Assembly (NCBI GenBank): GCA_019119835.1
Contig: DWWE01000095.1
Coordinates: 1 to 62,226 of the forward strand
From: Candidatus Gemmiger stercoravium
Lineage (GTDB): Bacteria; Bacillota; Clostridia; Oscillospirales; Ruminococcaceae
Direction of reading: 5' to 3'
DNA: 62,226 nucleotides
This document shows positions 43,341 to 51,438 of this stretch, piece by piece. The translations under genes and the position numbers were made by a program. Below the pieces are notes generated by a model. The model was given only the letters and a program-made list of their open reading frames with translations. It did not search any database and had not been told where the DNA came from. The first letter of the stretch is position 1. Every line of letters starts with the position of its first letter.

Positions 43341-43987
43341 AGATCCTGGCCGTTGCGGACGAGGAATCCAAGTACCTGTGGGATTTCTACGAACCGGAAA
43401 AGCTGCGCGGCTATGACCTGATCATCGGCTGCGGCGACCTGAATATCCACTACCTGACCTTTCTGGCCAGCGTGGCGCCGATCCCGGTGATCTATGTCCA
43501 TGGCAACCACGACGAGGTGTACGACCAGTGCCCGCCGTCCGGGGCCCTGTGCATCGACGACGATGTGTTCTGCTACAAAGGGTATCGCTTCCTGGGGCTG
43601 GGCGGCAGCTGCCGCTACCGCACCGGCGCCTGGCAGTTCACCGAAGCCGAGATGCGCCGGCGCATCCGCCGGGTGCGGGGCAAGGTCACCCACGCCGGCG
43701 GGGTGGATGTCCTGGTCACCCATGCGCCGCTGCACGGCTACGGCGACCTGAACGACCTGCCCCACCGGGGATTCACCGTCTTTCAGGAGGTGCTCAACGC
43801 CTACAAGCCGGCGGTGATGCTGCACGGGCATGTTCACCTGAACTACAATCCCAGCCTCCCGCGGGAACAGCAATATGGCCAGACCCGTATCATCAATGCG
43901 TTTGAACGCTATACCATCGAACTGCCGGAACGTCCGGAGCTGCCCGTGCGCCAGAGCCTGCTGGCCCGGTGGCGGGCCGGGCGCTGA
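43337..43987 (+). CDS. Calcineurin-like metallophosphoesterase coupled to the ParB/BMP fusion
   Basis: A 216-residue cytosolic phosphoesterase. Metal-site motifs run in order: DEES near the N-terminus (where DxH is usual; [16 protein letters not shown]), IIGCGDLNIHYL (residues about 29-40), VHGNHDEVYD (about 54-63), LVTHAPLHGYGD and MLHGHVHLNYN. The change of the first DxH to DEE weakens that metal ligand, so activity should not be assumed. Its start overlaps the stop of the fusion gene (ATGA), so the two are probably made in fixed ratio. Nucleotide or phosphoester substrates are possible, but none can be named. Confidence 0.87.
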   Translation: MKILAVADEESKYLWDFYEPEKLRGYDLIIGCGDLNIHYLTFLASVAPIPVIYVHGNHDEVYDQCPPSGALCIDDDVFCYKGYRFLGLGGSCRYRTGAWQFTEAEMRRRIRRVRGKVTHAGGVDVLVTHAPLHGYGDLNDLPHRGFTVFQEVLNAYKPAVMLHGHVHLNYNPSLPREQQYGQTRIINAFERYTIELPERPELPVRQSLLARWRAGR

Positions 43988-44067
43988 ACCCGGCAGTCCT
44001 CATTCTGCGGCCGCCGGGCGGCCGACTATCAAGCGCTGGGGCAGCCCCGGCGGGAAAGTGTGGAGAC

Positions 44068-45078
44068 ATGACAAAACAGAAAATCGGCGTACTGGGCGCC
44101 GGGACCTGGGGCACCGCCCTGGCCCGGCTGCTGGCGGAAAACGGCCATGATGTGACCATCTGGAGCGCTTTGCCTGAAGAACTCAAGAGTATGGCCACCA
44201 CCCACCGCCACCCCAACCTGCCGGGGATGCAGCTGCCCGCCGCCCTGCACTATACCGCCGACATGGCCGACATCTGCGCCGGGCGGGACCTGCTGGTCTT
44301 TGCGGTGCCCTCGGTTTTTGTGCGGTCCACAGCCAAAAAGGCCGCCCGCTACCTGCCCGACGGCCAGCTGATCGTGGATGTGGCCAAGGGCATTGAGGAG
44401 AAGACCCTCTTCACCCTGTCCGAAGTCATCGAATCGGAACTGCACGCCCGCCCCGGGCATGAGGGCTGCCGGGTGGTGGCCCTGTCCGGCCCCACCCACG
44501 CCGAGGAGGTTGCCCGCGACCTGCCCACCCTGATCGTGGCGGCCGCCCGGGAGGAAGCCGACGCCCAGAAGGTGCAGCACATCTTCACCAACCCGAACTT
44601 CCGGGTCTACACCAACACCGACCGCCGGGGCGTCGAGCTGGGCGGCGCGGTCAAGAACGTCATCGCGCTGGCGGTGGGGGTGGCCCTGGGGCTGGACTAC
44701 GGCGACAACGCCAAGGCCGCCCTCATCACCCGCGGCAACGCCGAACTGGCCCGCCTGGGGGTGGCCATGGGCTGCCAGGCCGCCACCTTTGCGGGGCTGT
44801 CCGGCATGGGGGACCTGATCGTTACCTGCACAAGCATGCACAGCCGCAACCTGCACGCCGGGATGCTCATTGGCCGCGGCATGGACGTGGAGACGGCCAA
44901 GAAGGAGGTCGGCCAGGTGGTGGAGGGCATCAACGCCCTGCCGGCCGCCCGCAGGCTGGCCAAAAAATACAAGGTGGAAATGCCCATTGTCGAGGCGATG
45001 GGCGCCATCCTGGACGGACGCCTGTCGGCCCGCAGCGCGGTGGCGACCCTGATGGGGCGCGACCTCAAGCGGGAGTGA
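44068..45078 (+). CDS. gpsA: NAD(P)-dependent glycerol-3-phosphate dehydrogenase
   Basis: A 336-residue enzyme reducing dihydroxyacetone phosphate to sn-glycerol-3-phosphate for phospholipid synthesis. The N-terminal Rossmann motif is GVLGAGTWGTALARLLAENG (residues about 7-26). The catalytic lysine lies in GGAVKNVIALAVGVALGLDY (about 190-209). SGPTHAEEVARDLPT and GLSGMGDLIVTCTSMHSRN are diagnostic. The start at 44068 is the one that gives the family N-terminus; upstream sequence adds only low-complexity residues. A short GGAG ribosome site is present. A perfect terminator follows at 45111. Confidence 0.96.
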   Translation: MTKQKIGVLGAGTWGTALARLLAENGHDVTIWSALPEELKSMATTHRHPNLPGMQLPAALHYTADMADICAGRDLLVFAVPSVFVRSTAKKAARYLPDGQLIVDVAKGIEEKTLFTLSEVIESELHARPGHEGCRVVALSGPTHAEEVARDLPTLIVAAAREEADAQKVQHIFTNPNFRVYTNTDRRGVELGGAVKNVIALAVGVALGLDYGDNAKAALITRGNAELARLGVAMGCQAATFAGLSGMGDLIVTCTSMHSRNLHAGMLIGRGMDVETAKKEVGQVVEGINALPAARRLAKKYKVEMPIVEAMGAILDGRLSARSAVATLMGRDLKRE

Positions 45079-45110
45079 CGGCCGGGCCACCCGCCCATAC
45101 ATGGTTCAGC

Positions 45111-45133
45111 AGCCGGGGATCCCGGCTTTTTTT
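45111..45133 (+). terminator. Intrinsic terminator of gpsA
   Basis: AGCCGGG and CCCGGCT separated by GAT (45111-45127), then six further T. Confidence 0.9.
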
Positions 45134-45183
45134 GCGCGCAATTCTCTGCGCCCGGCGGGGCGCTGCGGAGGGGAAAGCTTGGT

Positions 45184-46569
45184 ATGAGACAGGAAAACGA
45201 CCTGGGGAAAGACCCCATCGGCCGGCTGGTGCTGCGGGTGGCGGTCCCCAGCATGCTGGCCCAGTTTGTCAATGTGCTGTACAGCATTGTGGACCGCATG
45301 TACATCGGCAACATTGCCGGGGTGGGGGAGCTGGCGCTGGCCGGCGTGGGCATCTGCGGCCCGGTCATCACGATGATCGGCTCGGTGGCGTCGCTGGTGG
45401 GCATCGGCGGCGCACCGCTGATGAGCATTCGCCTGGGGGAAGGCAAAAAGGAGGAAGCCCGGGCCATCCTGGCCAACGCCTTCCTGATGCTCTGCACCCT
45501 GTCGCTGGTCCTCACCGGCATCCTGTACGCCATCCGCCGGCCGATGCTGCTCTTTTTCGGCGCCAGCGCCGACACCATCCCCTATGCCGAGACCTACTTT
45601 TCCTGCTATGTGGCGGGTACGATCTTCGCGCTGCTCTCCACCGGCATGAGCCAGTTCATCATCTGCCAGGGCTACGCCAAGATCGCTATGTTCTCGGTGG
45701 TATTGGGGGCGGTGCTCAACATCCTGCTGGACCCCGTCTTCATCTTTGTGCTGCGGATGGGGGTGGCCGGCGCGGCCATTGCCACGGTGCTGTCCCAGCT
45801 GGCCAGCTGCTGCTTTGTGCTGCGGTTCCTGTTCGGGCCCTGGCCGCCGGTGTCCATCAGCTTCGGCGGCTACCGCTGGCGGATCATCCGCCGCATCCTG
45901 GTCATCGGCTTCACCCCTTTTGCGATCATTGCGGTGGACAACATCATGATCATCGCCATGAACATGGTGCTGCAGCACTACGGCGGCCCCGACCGGGGCG
46001 ACCTCCTGGTCACCTGCGCCACCATTGCCCAGAGCTTCATGCTGGTGGTCACGATGCCGCTGGGCGGCATCACCGGCGGCACCCAGTCCATCCTCAGCTT
46101 CAACTACGGCGCCCGGCATGTGCGGCGGGTGCGGGCGGGGCAGCGGCGGATCTTCGGGCTTTGCCTGGCCTTCACCGCCGTCATGACGCTGGCGGCCTGG
46201 CTGGGGGGCCACGGCTTCGTCCGCCTGTTTACCGACGACCCCGAGGTGGCGCGCCAGGCCCGGTGGGCCATCCGGGTCTGCACCCTCTCGCTGCTGCCGC
46301 TGGGCCTGCAGTATGAGATCGTGGACGGCTTCACCGCCATCGGTCAGGTGCGCTATTCGCTGACCCTGTCCTTCTGGCGCAAGTTCGTCTACTTTGTGGC
46401 GCTGTTCGCCTGCCCGGCCATCTGGGGGGCCGAGGCCGCCTTTTTTGCCGAGCCGGTCTCCGACCTGCTGGGCCCGGTGGTCTCCATCCTCGTCTACCTG
46501 CTGGCCATGAACCGAATCCTGAAAAAGCGGCTGCAGACCCCCGACCCCGCCCCGGCGGAAACGACCTGA
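45184..46569 (+). CDS. MATE family efflux transporter
   Basis: A 461-residue, 12-helix multidrug/toxin exporter driven by Na+ or H+. The start shows the MATE pattern PIGRLVLRVAVPSMLAQFVN, VLYSIVDRMYIGNIAGVGEL, GIGGAPLMSIRLGEGKKEEA, and the second-half repeat PLGGITGGTQSILSFNYGAR. The length is normal. The substrate cannot be deduced. It is separated from gpsA by a terminator and ends in a long bidirectional terminator shared with the convergent fucosidase. Confidence 0.93.
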   Translation: MRQENDLGKDPIGRLVLRVAVPSMLAQFVNVLYSIVDRMYIGNIAGVGELALAGVGICGPVITMIGSVASLVGIGGAPLMSIRLGEGKKEEARAILANAFLMLCTLSLVLTGILYAIRRPMLLFFGASADTIPYAETYFSCYVAGTIFALLSTGMSQFIICQGYAKIAMFSVVLGAVLNILLDPVFIFVLRMGVAGAAIATVLSQLASCCFVLRFLFGPWPPVSISFGGYRWRIIRRILVIGFTPFAIIAVDNIMIIAMNMVLQHYGGPDRGDLLVTCATIAQSFMLVVTMPLGGITGGTQSILSFNYGARHVRRVRAGQRRIFGLCLAFTAVMTLAAWLGGHGFVRLFTDDPEVARQARWAIRVCTLSLLPLGLQYEIVDGFTAIGQVRYSLTLSFWRKFVYFVALFACPAIWGAEAAFFAEPVSDLLGPVVSILVYLLAMNRILKKRLQTPDPAPAETT

Positions 46570-46579
46570 CTGCATAGGG

Positions 46580-46637
46580 AAAGACCCGGCAGACCGGTGA
46601 CAGAGTCCACGCTCTGCCGGCGGTCTGCCGGGTCTTT
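46580..46637. terminator. Bidirectional terminator between the MATE and fucosidase genes
   Basis: A 17-bp stem (46580-46596 with 46621-46637), with AAAG and CTTT at its two ends. The fucosidase gene, on the minus strand, ends at 46663. Confidence 0.8.
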
Positions 46638-46662
46638 GTCCTTCGGTTGGTTTGCTGCGGCG

Positions 46663-48138
46663 TCAGGCCAGTTCCAGGCGGAAAACCACCGGCTTGTCGG
46701 TGGCGACCCCCTCGACCCGGACATGCAGGCCGGCCTCGTCCCGGGTCCAGCGGCAGGGGGCGTCAAAGCCCAGCACCGTCACATCCTGCAGGATGCCCGC
46801 AAAGTTCGGCGCGTGGGAGGCATCCTGCCGCCCCAGGGCGGGGAAGGTGTACTGCCCGTCCCCGGCGCAGCGCAGCGCAATGGCGTACAGTCGGCCGCCG
46901 CTCATCGTGTAGCGGATGTCGTCGGGGGTGAAGTCCTTGGGAATGCCGTCGGAGAACTGCCCCTCCACCACCCGGGTGGGCCCCTCGCCGTATCGGCGCC
47001 AGGGGCGGCTGCCGTAGATCGCCTCGCCGTTCACCCGCAGCCAGTCGCCGATCTCCCGCAGGATGGCCGCGTCCTCTTCGGGAATGGTGCCGTCCGCCCG
47101 GGGGCCGATGTTCAGCAGCAGGTTGCCGTTTTTGCTCACGATGTCCACCAGGTCGCAGAGCAGCTCCGCCGCTGTGCGGTACCGGTTGCCCTCGGTGTAG
47201 CACCAGGAGTTCAGCGCCACCGCCATGTCGGTCTGCCAGTAATAGGGCTTGGCTTCGGCAAACTGGCCCCGTTCAATGTCCACCAGGGCGGTCCCGAACA
47301 GGAAGGCGTCGTGCTTGTAGGCGATGACCACCTCCTGCCCCCACTCGGCGGCCCGGTTGTAGTAGTAGGCCGCGAGCTTTTTCAGGCAGGGCCGGAATGC
47401 CTGATGCTGGATCCACCAGTCAAAGTACAGGATCTTCGGGCGGTAGTTGTCGATCAGTTCGCAGGTGCGGCTCAGCCAGTCCTGCAGGAATTCCTCACTG
47501 GGGGCCGGTTCGCTGCACAGGTCGTAGTGGTCGGGTTCGGGCATGGCGGGCCAGTAGAAATCCCCGCGGTGCATCGGCTCCCGGATGTCGCTGTCAAAGT
47601 CCTTGCCGTGCCCCATGAAAAACCAGTGCTCGGCCCGGTGGCTGGACGCCCCGTTCACCAGCCCGTGGCGGGCAAAGGCGCCGCACAGTTCGCCCAGCGT
47701 GTCCCGTTTCGGGCCCATCTCGGCGGCGTTCCAGTGGGAAAGCTCGCTTTTGTACATCTGGAACCCGTCATGGTGTTCGGCCACCGGCACCACATACCGG
47801 GCGCCGGCCGCTTCAAACAGGCCGGCCCAGGCTTCGGGGTCGAACTTTTCGGCCTTGAACATCGGGATAAAGTCCTTGTAGCCGAACTCCTTGTGGGGGC
47901 CGTAGGTCCGGACGTGATGCGCAAACTCCGGCGAACCCTGGATGTACATGTTGCGGGAATACCACTCGCTGCCGAACGCCGGCACGCTGTAGACCCCCCA
48001 GTGGAGGAAGATGCCGAACTTGGCGTCCCGAAACCAGCGGGGGACCTGGTAGCCGCTCAGCGACTCCCAGCTGTCCCGATACGGTCCCTGGGCGATCACC
48101 GCCTCGATTTTTTGCATCCATTCCTGCAGATCCTTCAT
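46663..48138 (-). CDS. Alpha-L-fucosidase, GH29, cytosolic
   Basis: A 491-residue glycoside hydrolase that releases alpha-linked L-fucose. GH29 features are WFRDAKFGIFLHWGVYSVPA near residue 30, the active-site region VVPVAEHHDGFQMYKSELSH, the nucleophile segment YRPKILYFDWWIQH (Asp, residues about 240-255) and NGNLLLNIGPRADGTIPEED. There is no signal peptide, so it acts on imported oligosaccharides. The start at 48138 is placed by CAGGG on the minus strand; the 28 extra residues of the longer frame look like leader sequence. It has its own promoter. No sugar-transport gene lies beside it. Confidence 0.93.
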   Translation of the reverse strand: MKDLQEWMQKIEAVIAQGPYRDSWESLSGYQVPRWFRDAKFGIFLHWGVYSVPAFGSEWYSRNMYIQGSPEFAHHVRTYGPHKEFGYKDFIPMFKAEKFDPEAWAGLFEAAGARYVVPVAEHHDGFQMYKSELSHWNAAEMGPKRDTLGELCGAFARHGLVNGASSHRAEHWFFMGHGKDFDSDIREPMHRGDFYWPAMPEPDHYDLCSEPAPSEEFLQDWLSRTCELIDNYRPKILYFDWWIQHQAFRPCLKKLAAYYYNRAAEWGQEVVIAYKHDAFLFGTALVDIERGQFAEAKPYYWQTDMAVALNSWCYTEGNRYRTAAELLCDLVDIVSKNGNLLLNIGPRADGTIPEEDAAILREIGDWLRVNGEAIYGSRPWRRYGEGPTRVVEGQFSDGIPKDFTPDDIRYTMSGGRLYAIALRCAGDGQYTFPALGRQDASHAPNFAGILQDVTVLGFDAPCRWTRDEAGLHVRVEGVATDKPVVFRLELA

Positions 48139-48193
48139 AACTGTCACCCTGCCTTTCCTGGCGGGCCCGGTACGCCCGGACCCGGACAAGGTC

Positions 48194-48222
48194 ACTATAC
48201 AGGAAAACCCGCCCGCCGTCAA
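48194..48222 (-). promoter_or_regulatory. Promoter of the fucosidase gene
   Basis: On the minus strand, TTGACG (48222-48217), a 17-base spacer and TATAGT (48199-48194). Confidence 0.8.
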
Positions 48223-48240
48223 TCACCCGGGACAACAAAA

Positions 48241-48267
48241 AATCCCGAATGCACAGCATTCGGGATT
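48241..48267 (-). terminator. Terminator of tRNA-Leu
   Basis: An 11-bp stem (48241-48251 with 48257-48267) right after the tRNA 3' end. On the minus strand it is followed by a T-rich tail ending TTTTTTGTTG. Confidence 0.85.
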
Positions 48268-48268
48268 T

Positions 48269-48355
48269 TGGTGCGGATGAAGGGATTTGAACCCACACTC
48301 TTTTAAGGGAACTAGAACCTGAATCTAGCGCGTCTGCCAGTTCCGCCACATCCGC
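48269..48355 (-). tRNA. tRNA-Leu(CAG)
   Basis: The minus-strand RNA folds into a class II tRNA: acceptor GCGGATG with CATCCGC, D-stem GCG/CGC, anticodon stem CTAGA/TCTAG with loop TTCAGGT (anticodon CAG, for CTG codons), a variable arm as in Leu tRNAs, and T-arm GTGGGTTCAAATCCC. CCA is encoded (48269-48271). CTG is by far the dominant Leu codon in this region, which fits a dedicated CAG tRNA. Confidence 0.96.
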
Positions 48356-48383
48356 ATATCGGTCGCTTTCGGCGACGGGTATT

Positions 48384-48412
48384 ATTATAGCACCGGCCGC
48401 CTGCAATGTCAA
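48384..48412 (-). promoter_or_regulatory. Consensus promoter of tRNA-Leu
   Basis: On the minus strand, perfect TTGACA (48412-48407), a 17-base spacer and perfect TATAAT (48389-48384). Confidence 0.92.
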
Positions 48413-48518
48413 CAGTTTTTTTGAAAAAATCCGGGCGCGGGCCCGAACGCCGGCGCAGCCAAAAAAGGTGCGCCGCAGCCCCGCCGCCTTTTTCGGGAAA
48501 GAGCGGCCAAAACCGGTG

Positions 48519-48547
48519 TTTCCCTGATGCGCACCATGTGGTATACT
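48519..48547 (+). promoter_or_regulatory. Promoter of the TetR gene
   Basis: A weak -35 TTTCCC (48519-48524), a 17-base spacer and TATACT (48542-48547) with TGG before it. Confidence 0.6.
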
Positions 48548-48571
48548 GGACCTGTGAAAGGAGGAAGGCGG

Positions 48572-49138
48572 ATGTCCCAACTTACCAAGCGGGCCCTGGC
48601 TGCGTCGCTGAAAAAGCTGCTGGCCCGGAAACCCCTGTCCAAAATCACGATCGCCGACATCACGGAGGACTGCGGCATGAACCGCATGACCTTCTACTAT
48701 CACTTCCAGGACATCTACGACCTCATCGACTGGATCTGCCAGGAAGAGGGGGAGCGTGCCTTCCAGGGTCGGAAAGACTACGACACCTGGCAGGAGGGGT
48801 TCATCGCCCTGTGCCATGCGGTGATCGAGAACCGGGCTTTCATCCTCGGGGTTTACCGCTCCGTCCAGCGGGAGCAGGTGGAGAACTACCTGGGCCGGGT
48901 GGTCTACGGGCTGCTGCTCGATGTGGTGGAGGAACTGTCCGCCCCCTACTCCCTCCCGGAGCAGGACCGGGCGTATATCACCAACTTCTACAAGTATGCC
49001 TTTGTGGGGGTCATGCTGGACTGGGTGCGGGACGGTATGCAGCAGCCGCCGGAGGAGGTGGTGGGCCGGGTCAGCCGGATGACGCGCGGCCAGCTGCTTC
49101 TGGCCATCCAGAACCTGGCGGACAGCCCGCGCCCCTGA
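48572..49138 (+). CDS. TetR family transcriptional regulator (DhaS/TetR_C-like)
   Basis: A 188-residue regulator. The N-terminal helix-turn-helix spans about residues 8-50 (ALAASLKKLLARKPLSKITI, ITEDCGMNRMTFYYHFQDIY). The C-terminal ligand domain resembles the TetR_C_7/DhaS group (DWICQEEGERAFQGRKDY, YRSVQREQVENYLGRVVY, DRAYITNFYKYAFVGVMLDW). AAAGGAGG (48558-48565) sets the start at 48572. It is in tandem with the oleate hydratase gene 122 bases downstream, so it is the likely regulator of that gene. The ligand is unknown; long-chain fatty acids are a reasonable guess. Confidence 0.88.
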   Translation: MSQLTKRALAASLKKLLARKPLSKITIADITEDCGMNRMTFYYHFQDIYDLIDWICQEEGERAFQGRKDYDTWQEGFIALCHAVIENRAFILGVYRSVQREQVENYLGRVVYGLLLDVVEELSAPYSLPEQDRAYITNFYKYAFVGVMLDWVRDGMQQPPEEVVGRVSRMTRGQLLLAIQNLADSPRP

Positions 49139-49153
49139 GACAGATCTATACAA

Positions 49154-49192
49154 ACCGCCCCGGATGATGGAAGTTTTATCATCCGGGGCGGT
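49154..49192 (+). terminator. Perfect inverted repeat between tetR and oleate hydratase
   Basis: A perfect 15-bp stem (49154-49168 with 49178-49192) with a nine-base loop. No T tract follows (CTGCTGATTG), so it may be a weak terminator or an operator; it lies just upstream of the next promoter. Confidence 0.55.
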
Positions 49193-49199
49193 CTGCTGA

Positions 49200-49228
49200 T
49201 TGTGAAACCGACCTTCCAGACTTACAAT
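49200..49228 (+). promoter_or_regulatory. Promoter of the oleate hydratase gene
   Basis: TTGTGA (49200-49205), a 17-base spacer and TACAAT (49223-49228). Confidence 0.7.
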
Positions 49229-49260
49229 GGGGGCAACCCAATAACAAGGAGGTCGCTTTC

Positions 49261-51036
49261 ATGTACTATTCCAGTGGCAACTACGAAGCCTTTGTCCGGC
49301 CCGTCAAGCCGGAGGGGGTGGAACGCAAATCCGCCTACATCGTGGGCACCGGCCTGGCGGCCCTGTCCGCCGCTTGCTACCTGGTGCGGGACGGGCAGAT
49401 GCCCGGCAGGCACATCCACATTTTCGAGAAGGACCCCATCCCCGGCGGGGCCTGCGACGGGTGGGAGTACCCGGGGCTGGGCTATGTGATGCGGGGCGGC
49501 CGGGAGATGGACAACCACTTCGAGGTCATGTGGGATCTGTTCCGCTCCATCCCCTCCATCGAGGACCCGGACCTGAGCGTTCTGGATGAATACTACTACC
49601 TGAACAAGCGGGACCCCAACTACTCCCTTTGCCGGGCCACGGTGGACCGGGGGCAGGACGCCCGCACCGATGGAAAGTTCGGCTTGTCCGACAAGGGCGC
49701 CATGGAGATCATGCGGCTGTTCTTCACCCCGGACGAGGCACTTTATGACCGGCCCATCACCGACTTTTTCAGCGACGAGGTGCTGGGCAGCAACTTCTGG
49801 CTCTATTGGCGCACGATGTTCGCCTTCGAAAACTGGCACAGCGCCCTGGAGATGAAGCTCTACATCCGCCGCTACATCCATCACATCGGCGGTCTGCCCG
49901 ATTTCAGCGCCCTGCGCTTCACCCGGTACAACCAGTATGAATCCATGATCCTGCCCATGGTGAAGTACCTGGAGCGGGCAGGGGTGCAGTTCCACTACAA
50001 CACCAGGGTGGCGGACATCGGCTTTGAGATCTCTGCCGGGAAAAAGATCGCCCGGCAGCTGCAGCTGCTCACCCGGGAGGGAAAACAGGACATCCAGCTG
50101 ACGGAGGACGACCTGGTATTCTTCACGCCCGGCGGATGTGTGGAAAATTCCGCCCTGGGCTCCCAGGAAAGCCCGGCCGCCTACGCCACCGACCTGAAAG
50201 AAGGGGGCGGCTGGGATCTGTGGCGGCGTGTCGCCGCCCAGGACCCGTCCTTCGGCAACCCTGACAAGTTCTGCTCCGACCCGGAAAAGACCAACTGGAT
50301 GAGCGCCACCGTCACCACACTGGATGACAGGATCCCGCCCTACATCCAGCAGATCTGCAAGCGGGACCCCTTCAGCGGCAAGGTGGTGACCGGGGGCATC
50401 GTGACGGTGAAGGACTCCAACTGGCTGCTGAGCTGGACCTTTAACCGCCAGCCCCAGTTCCGCAGCCAGCCCAAGGGCCAGTTGGTGGGCTGGATCTACG
50501 GCCTGTTCAGCGACCGGCCGGGCAACTTTGTGAAAAAGCCCATGCGGGCGTGTACCGGCAGGGAGATCTGCATGGAGTGGCTCTACCACCTGGGGGTGCC
50601 CGAGGACCAGATCGAAGATCTGGCCGCCCACAGCGCCAACACGATCCCCTGCATGATGCCCTACATCACCGCCTTCTTCATGCCCCGGGCCAAGGGGGAC
50701 CGGCCCGATGTGGTGCCGGAAGGGGCCGTCAACTTCGCCTTCATCGGCCAGTTTGCCGAGACGCCCCGGGACACCATCTTCACCACCGAGTATTCCATGC
50801 GCACCGGCATGGAGGCGGTCTACACCCTGCTGGACATCGACCGGGGCGTCCCGGAAGTGTGGGGCAGCATGTACGATGTGCGGGACCTGCTGAACGCCGC
50901 GGTGAAACTCCGGGACGGGAAAAAGATCACCGACCTGAACCTGGGGCTCAAGGAGCGGCTGGCCCTGAAAGAAGCCCTGAAAGCCATCGCCGGTTCCGAC
51001 GCAGAAAAGCTGATGCGGGAATATCATGTGATCTGA
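49261..51036 (+). CDS. ohyA: Oleate hydratase (MCRA family)
   Basis: A 591-residue FAD-dependent enzyme that hydrates the cis-9 double bond of oleate to 10-hydroxystearate, a detoxification reaction of gut and skin bacteria. The N-terminal dinucleotide fold AYIVGTGLAALSAACYLVRD, the FAD loop HIFEKDPIPGGACDGWEYPG, and YVMRGGREMDNHFEVMWDLF are diagnostic of the family. FFTPGGCVENSALGSQ and CTGREICMEWLYHLGVPEDQ follow. The length is normal. AAGGAGG precedes the start. Codon use is a little less GC-biased than in the flanking genes. The TetR gene lies directly upstream. It probably acts peripherally at the membrane. Confidence 0.95.
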   Translation: MYYSSGNYEAFVRPVKPEGVERKSAYIVGTGLAALSAACYLVRDGQMPGRHIHIFEKDPIPGGACDGWEYPGLGYVMRGGREMDNHFEVMWDLFRSIPSIEDPDLSVLDEYYYLNKRDPNYSLCRATVDRGQDARTDGKFGLSDKGAMEIMRLFFTPDEALYDRPITDFFSDEVLGSNFWLYWRTMFAFENWHSALEMKLYIRRYIHHIGGLPDFSALRFTRYNQYESMILPMVKYLERAGVQFHYNTRVADIGFEISAGKKIARQLQLLTREGKQDIQLTEDDLVFFTPGGCVENSALGSQESPAAYATDLKEGGGWDLWRRVAAQDPSFGNPDKFCSDPEKTNWMSATVTTLDDRIPPYIQQICKRDPFSGKVVTGGIVTVKDSNWLLSWTFNRQPQFRSQPKGQLVGWIYGLFSDRPGNFVKKPMRACTGREICMEWLYHLGVPEDQIEDLAAHSANTIPCMMPYITAFFMPRAKGDRPDVVPEGAVNFAFIGQFAETPRDTIFTTEYSMRTGMEAVYTLLDIDRGVPEVWGSMYDVRDLLNAAVKLRDGKKITDLNLGLKERLALKEALKAIAGSDAEKLMREYHVI

Positions 51037-51160
51037 GGAAAACGCAGCGGCGAAACGCAGACAATGCGGCGGCCGGGGCCTTCGGCGCTTCCGGGCGCGC
51101 ACCCCTGGCCTTGTGCCCCGGGTGACCGCAGACCGCCGGACGCGCACAGATAACAGAAAA

Positions 51161-51190
51161 GGAGAAAGCCCGGAACCCAGGGCTTTCTCC
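51161..51190 (-). terminator. Minus-strand terminator hairpin downstream of tRNA-Gly
   Basis: An 11-bp stem (51161-51171 with 51180-51190). On the minus strand it is followed by TTTTCTG. Confidence 0.6.
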
Positions 51191-51201
51191 CGGACAAAAC
51201 A

Positions 51202-51251
51202 AGGCAGGAGCATGGGACAGCCCGAAACAGCTGTTCAATGCTCCTGCCTTT
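51202..51251. terminator. Terminator between ohyA and tRNA-Gly
   Basis: A 13-bp stem (51202-51214 with 51238-51250) with a 23-base loop. T-rich tails on both sides suggest it serves ohyA and the convergent tRNA. Confidence 0.7.
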
Positions 51252-51258
51252 GTTCATC

Positions 51259-51333
51259 TGGAGCAGGTGAAGGGAGTCGAACCCTCGTCCTCAGCTTGGA
51301 AGGCTGATGTACTGGCCGTTGTACGACACCTGC
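51259..51333 (-). tRNA. tRNA-Gly(TCC)
   Basis: The minus-strand RNA folds as a class I tRNA: acceptor GCAGGTG with CACCTGC, D-stem GTAC/GTAC, anticodon stem TCAGC/GCTGA with loop CTTCCAA (anticodon TCC), and T-arm AGGGTTCGACTCCCT. CCA is encoded (51259-51261). Confidence 0.96.
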
Positions 51334-51344
51334 ACAGCACGTCT

Positions 51345-51373
51345 ATTATACCCGGGTCGGCCGGGCTTGTCAA
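51345..51373 (-). promoter_or_regulatory. Consensus promoter of tRNA-Gly
   Basis: On the minus strand, perfect TTGACA (51373-51368), a 17-base spacer and perfect TATAAT (51350-51345). Confidence 0.92.
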
Positions 51374-51438
51374 GCCGGCCAACGCCAAAAGCCCCGCCCG
51401 CATCCCGGTGGGGGTGCAGGCGGGGCAGGGGGCGGCGC

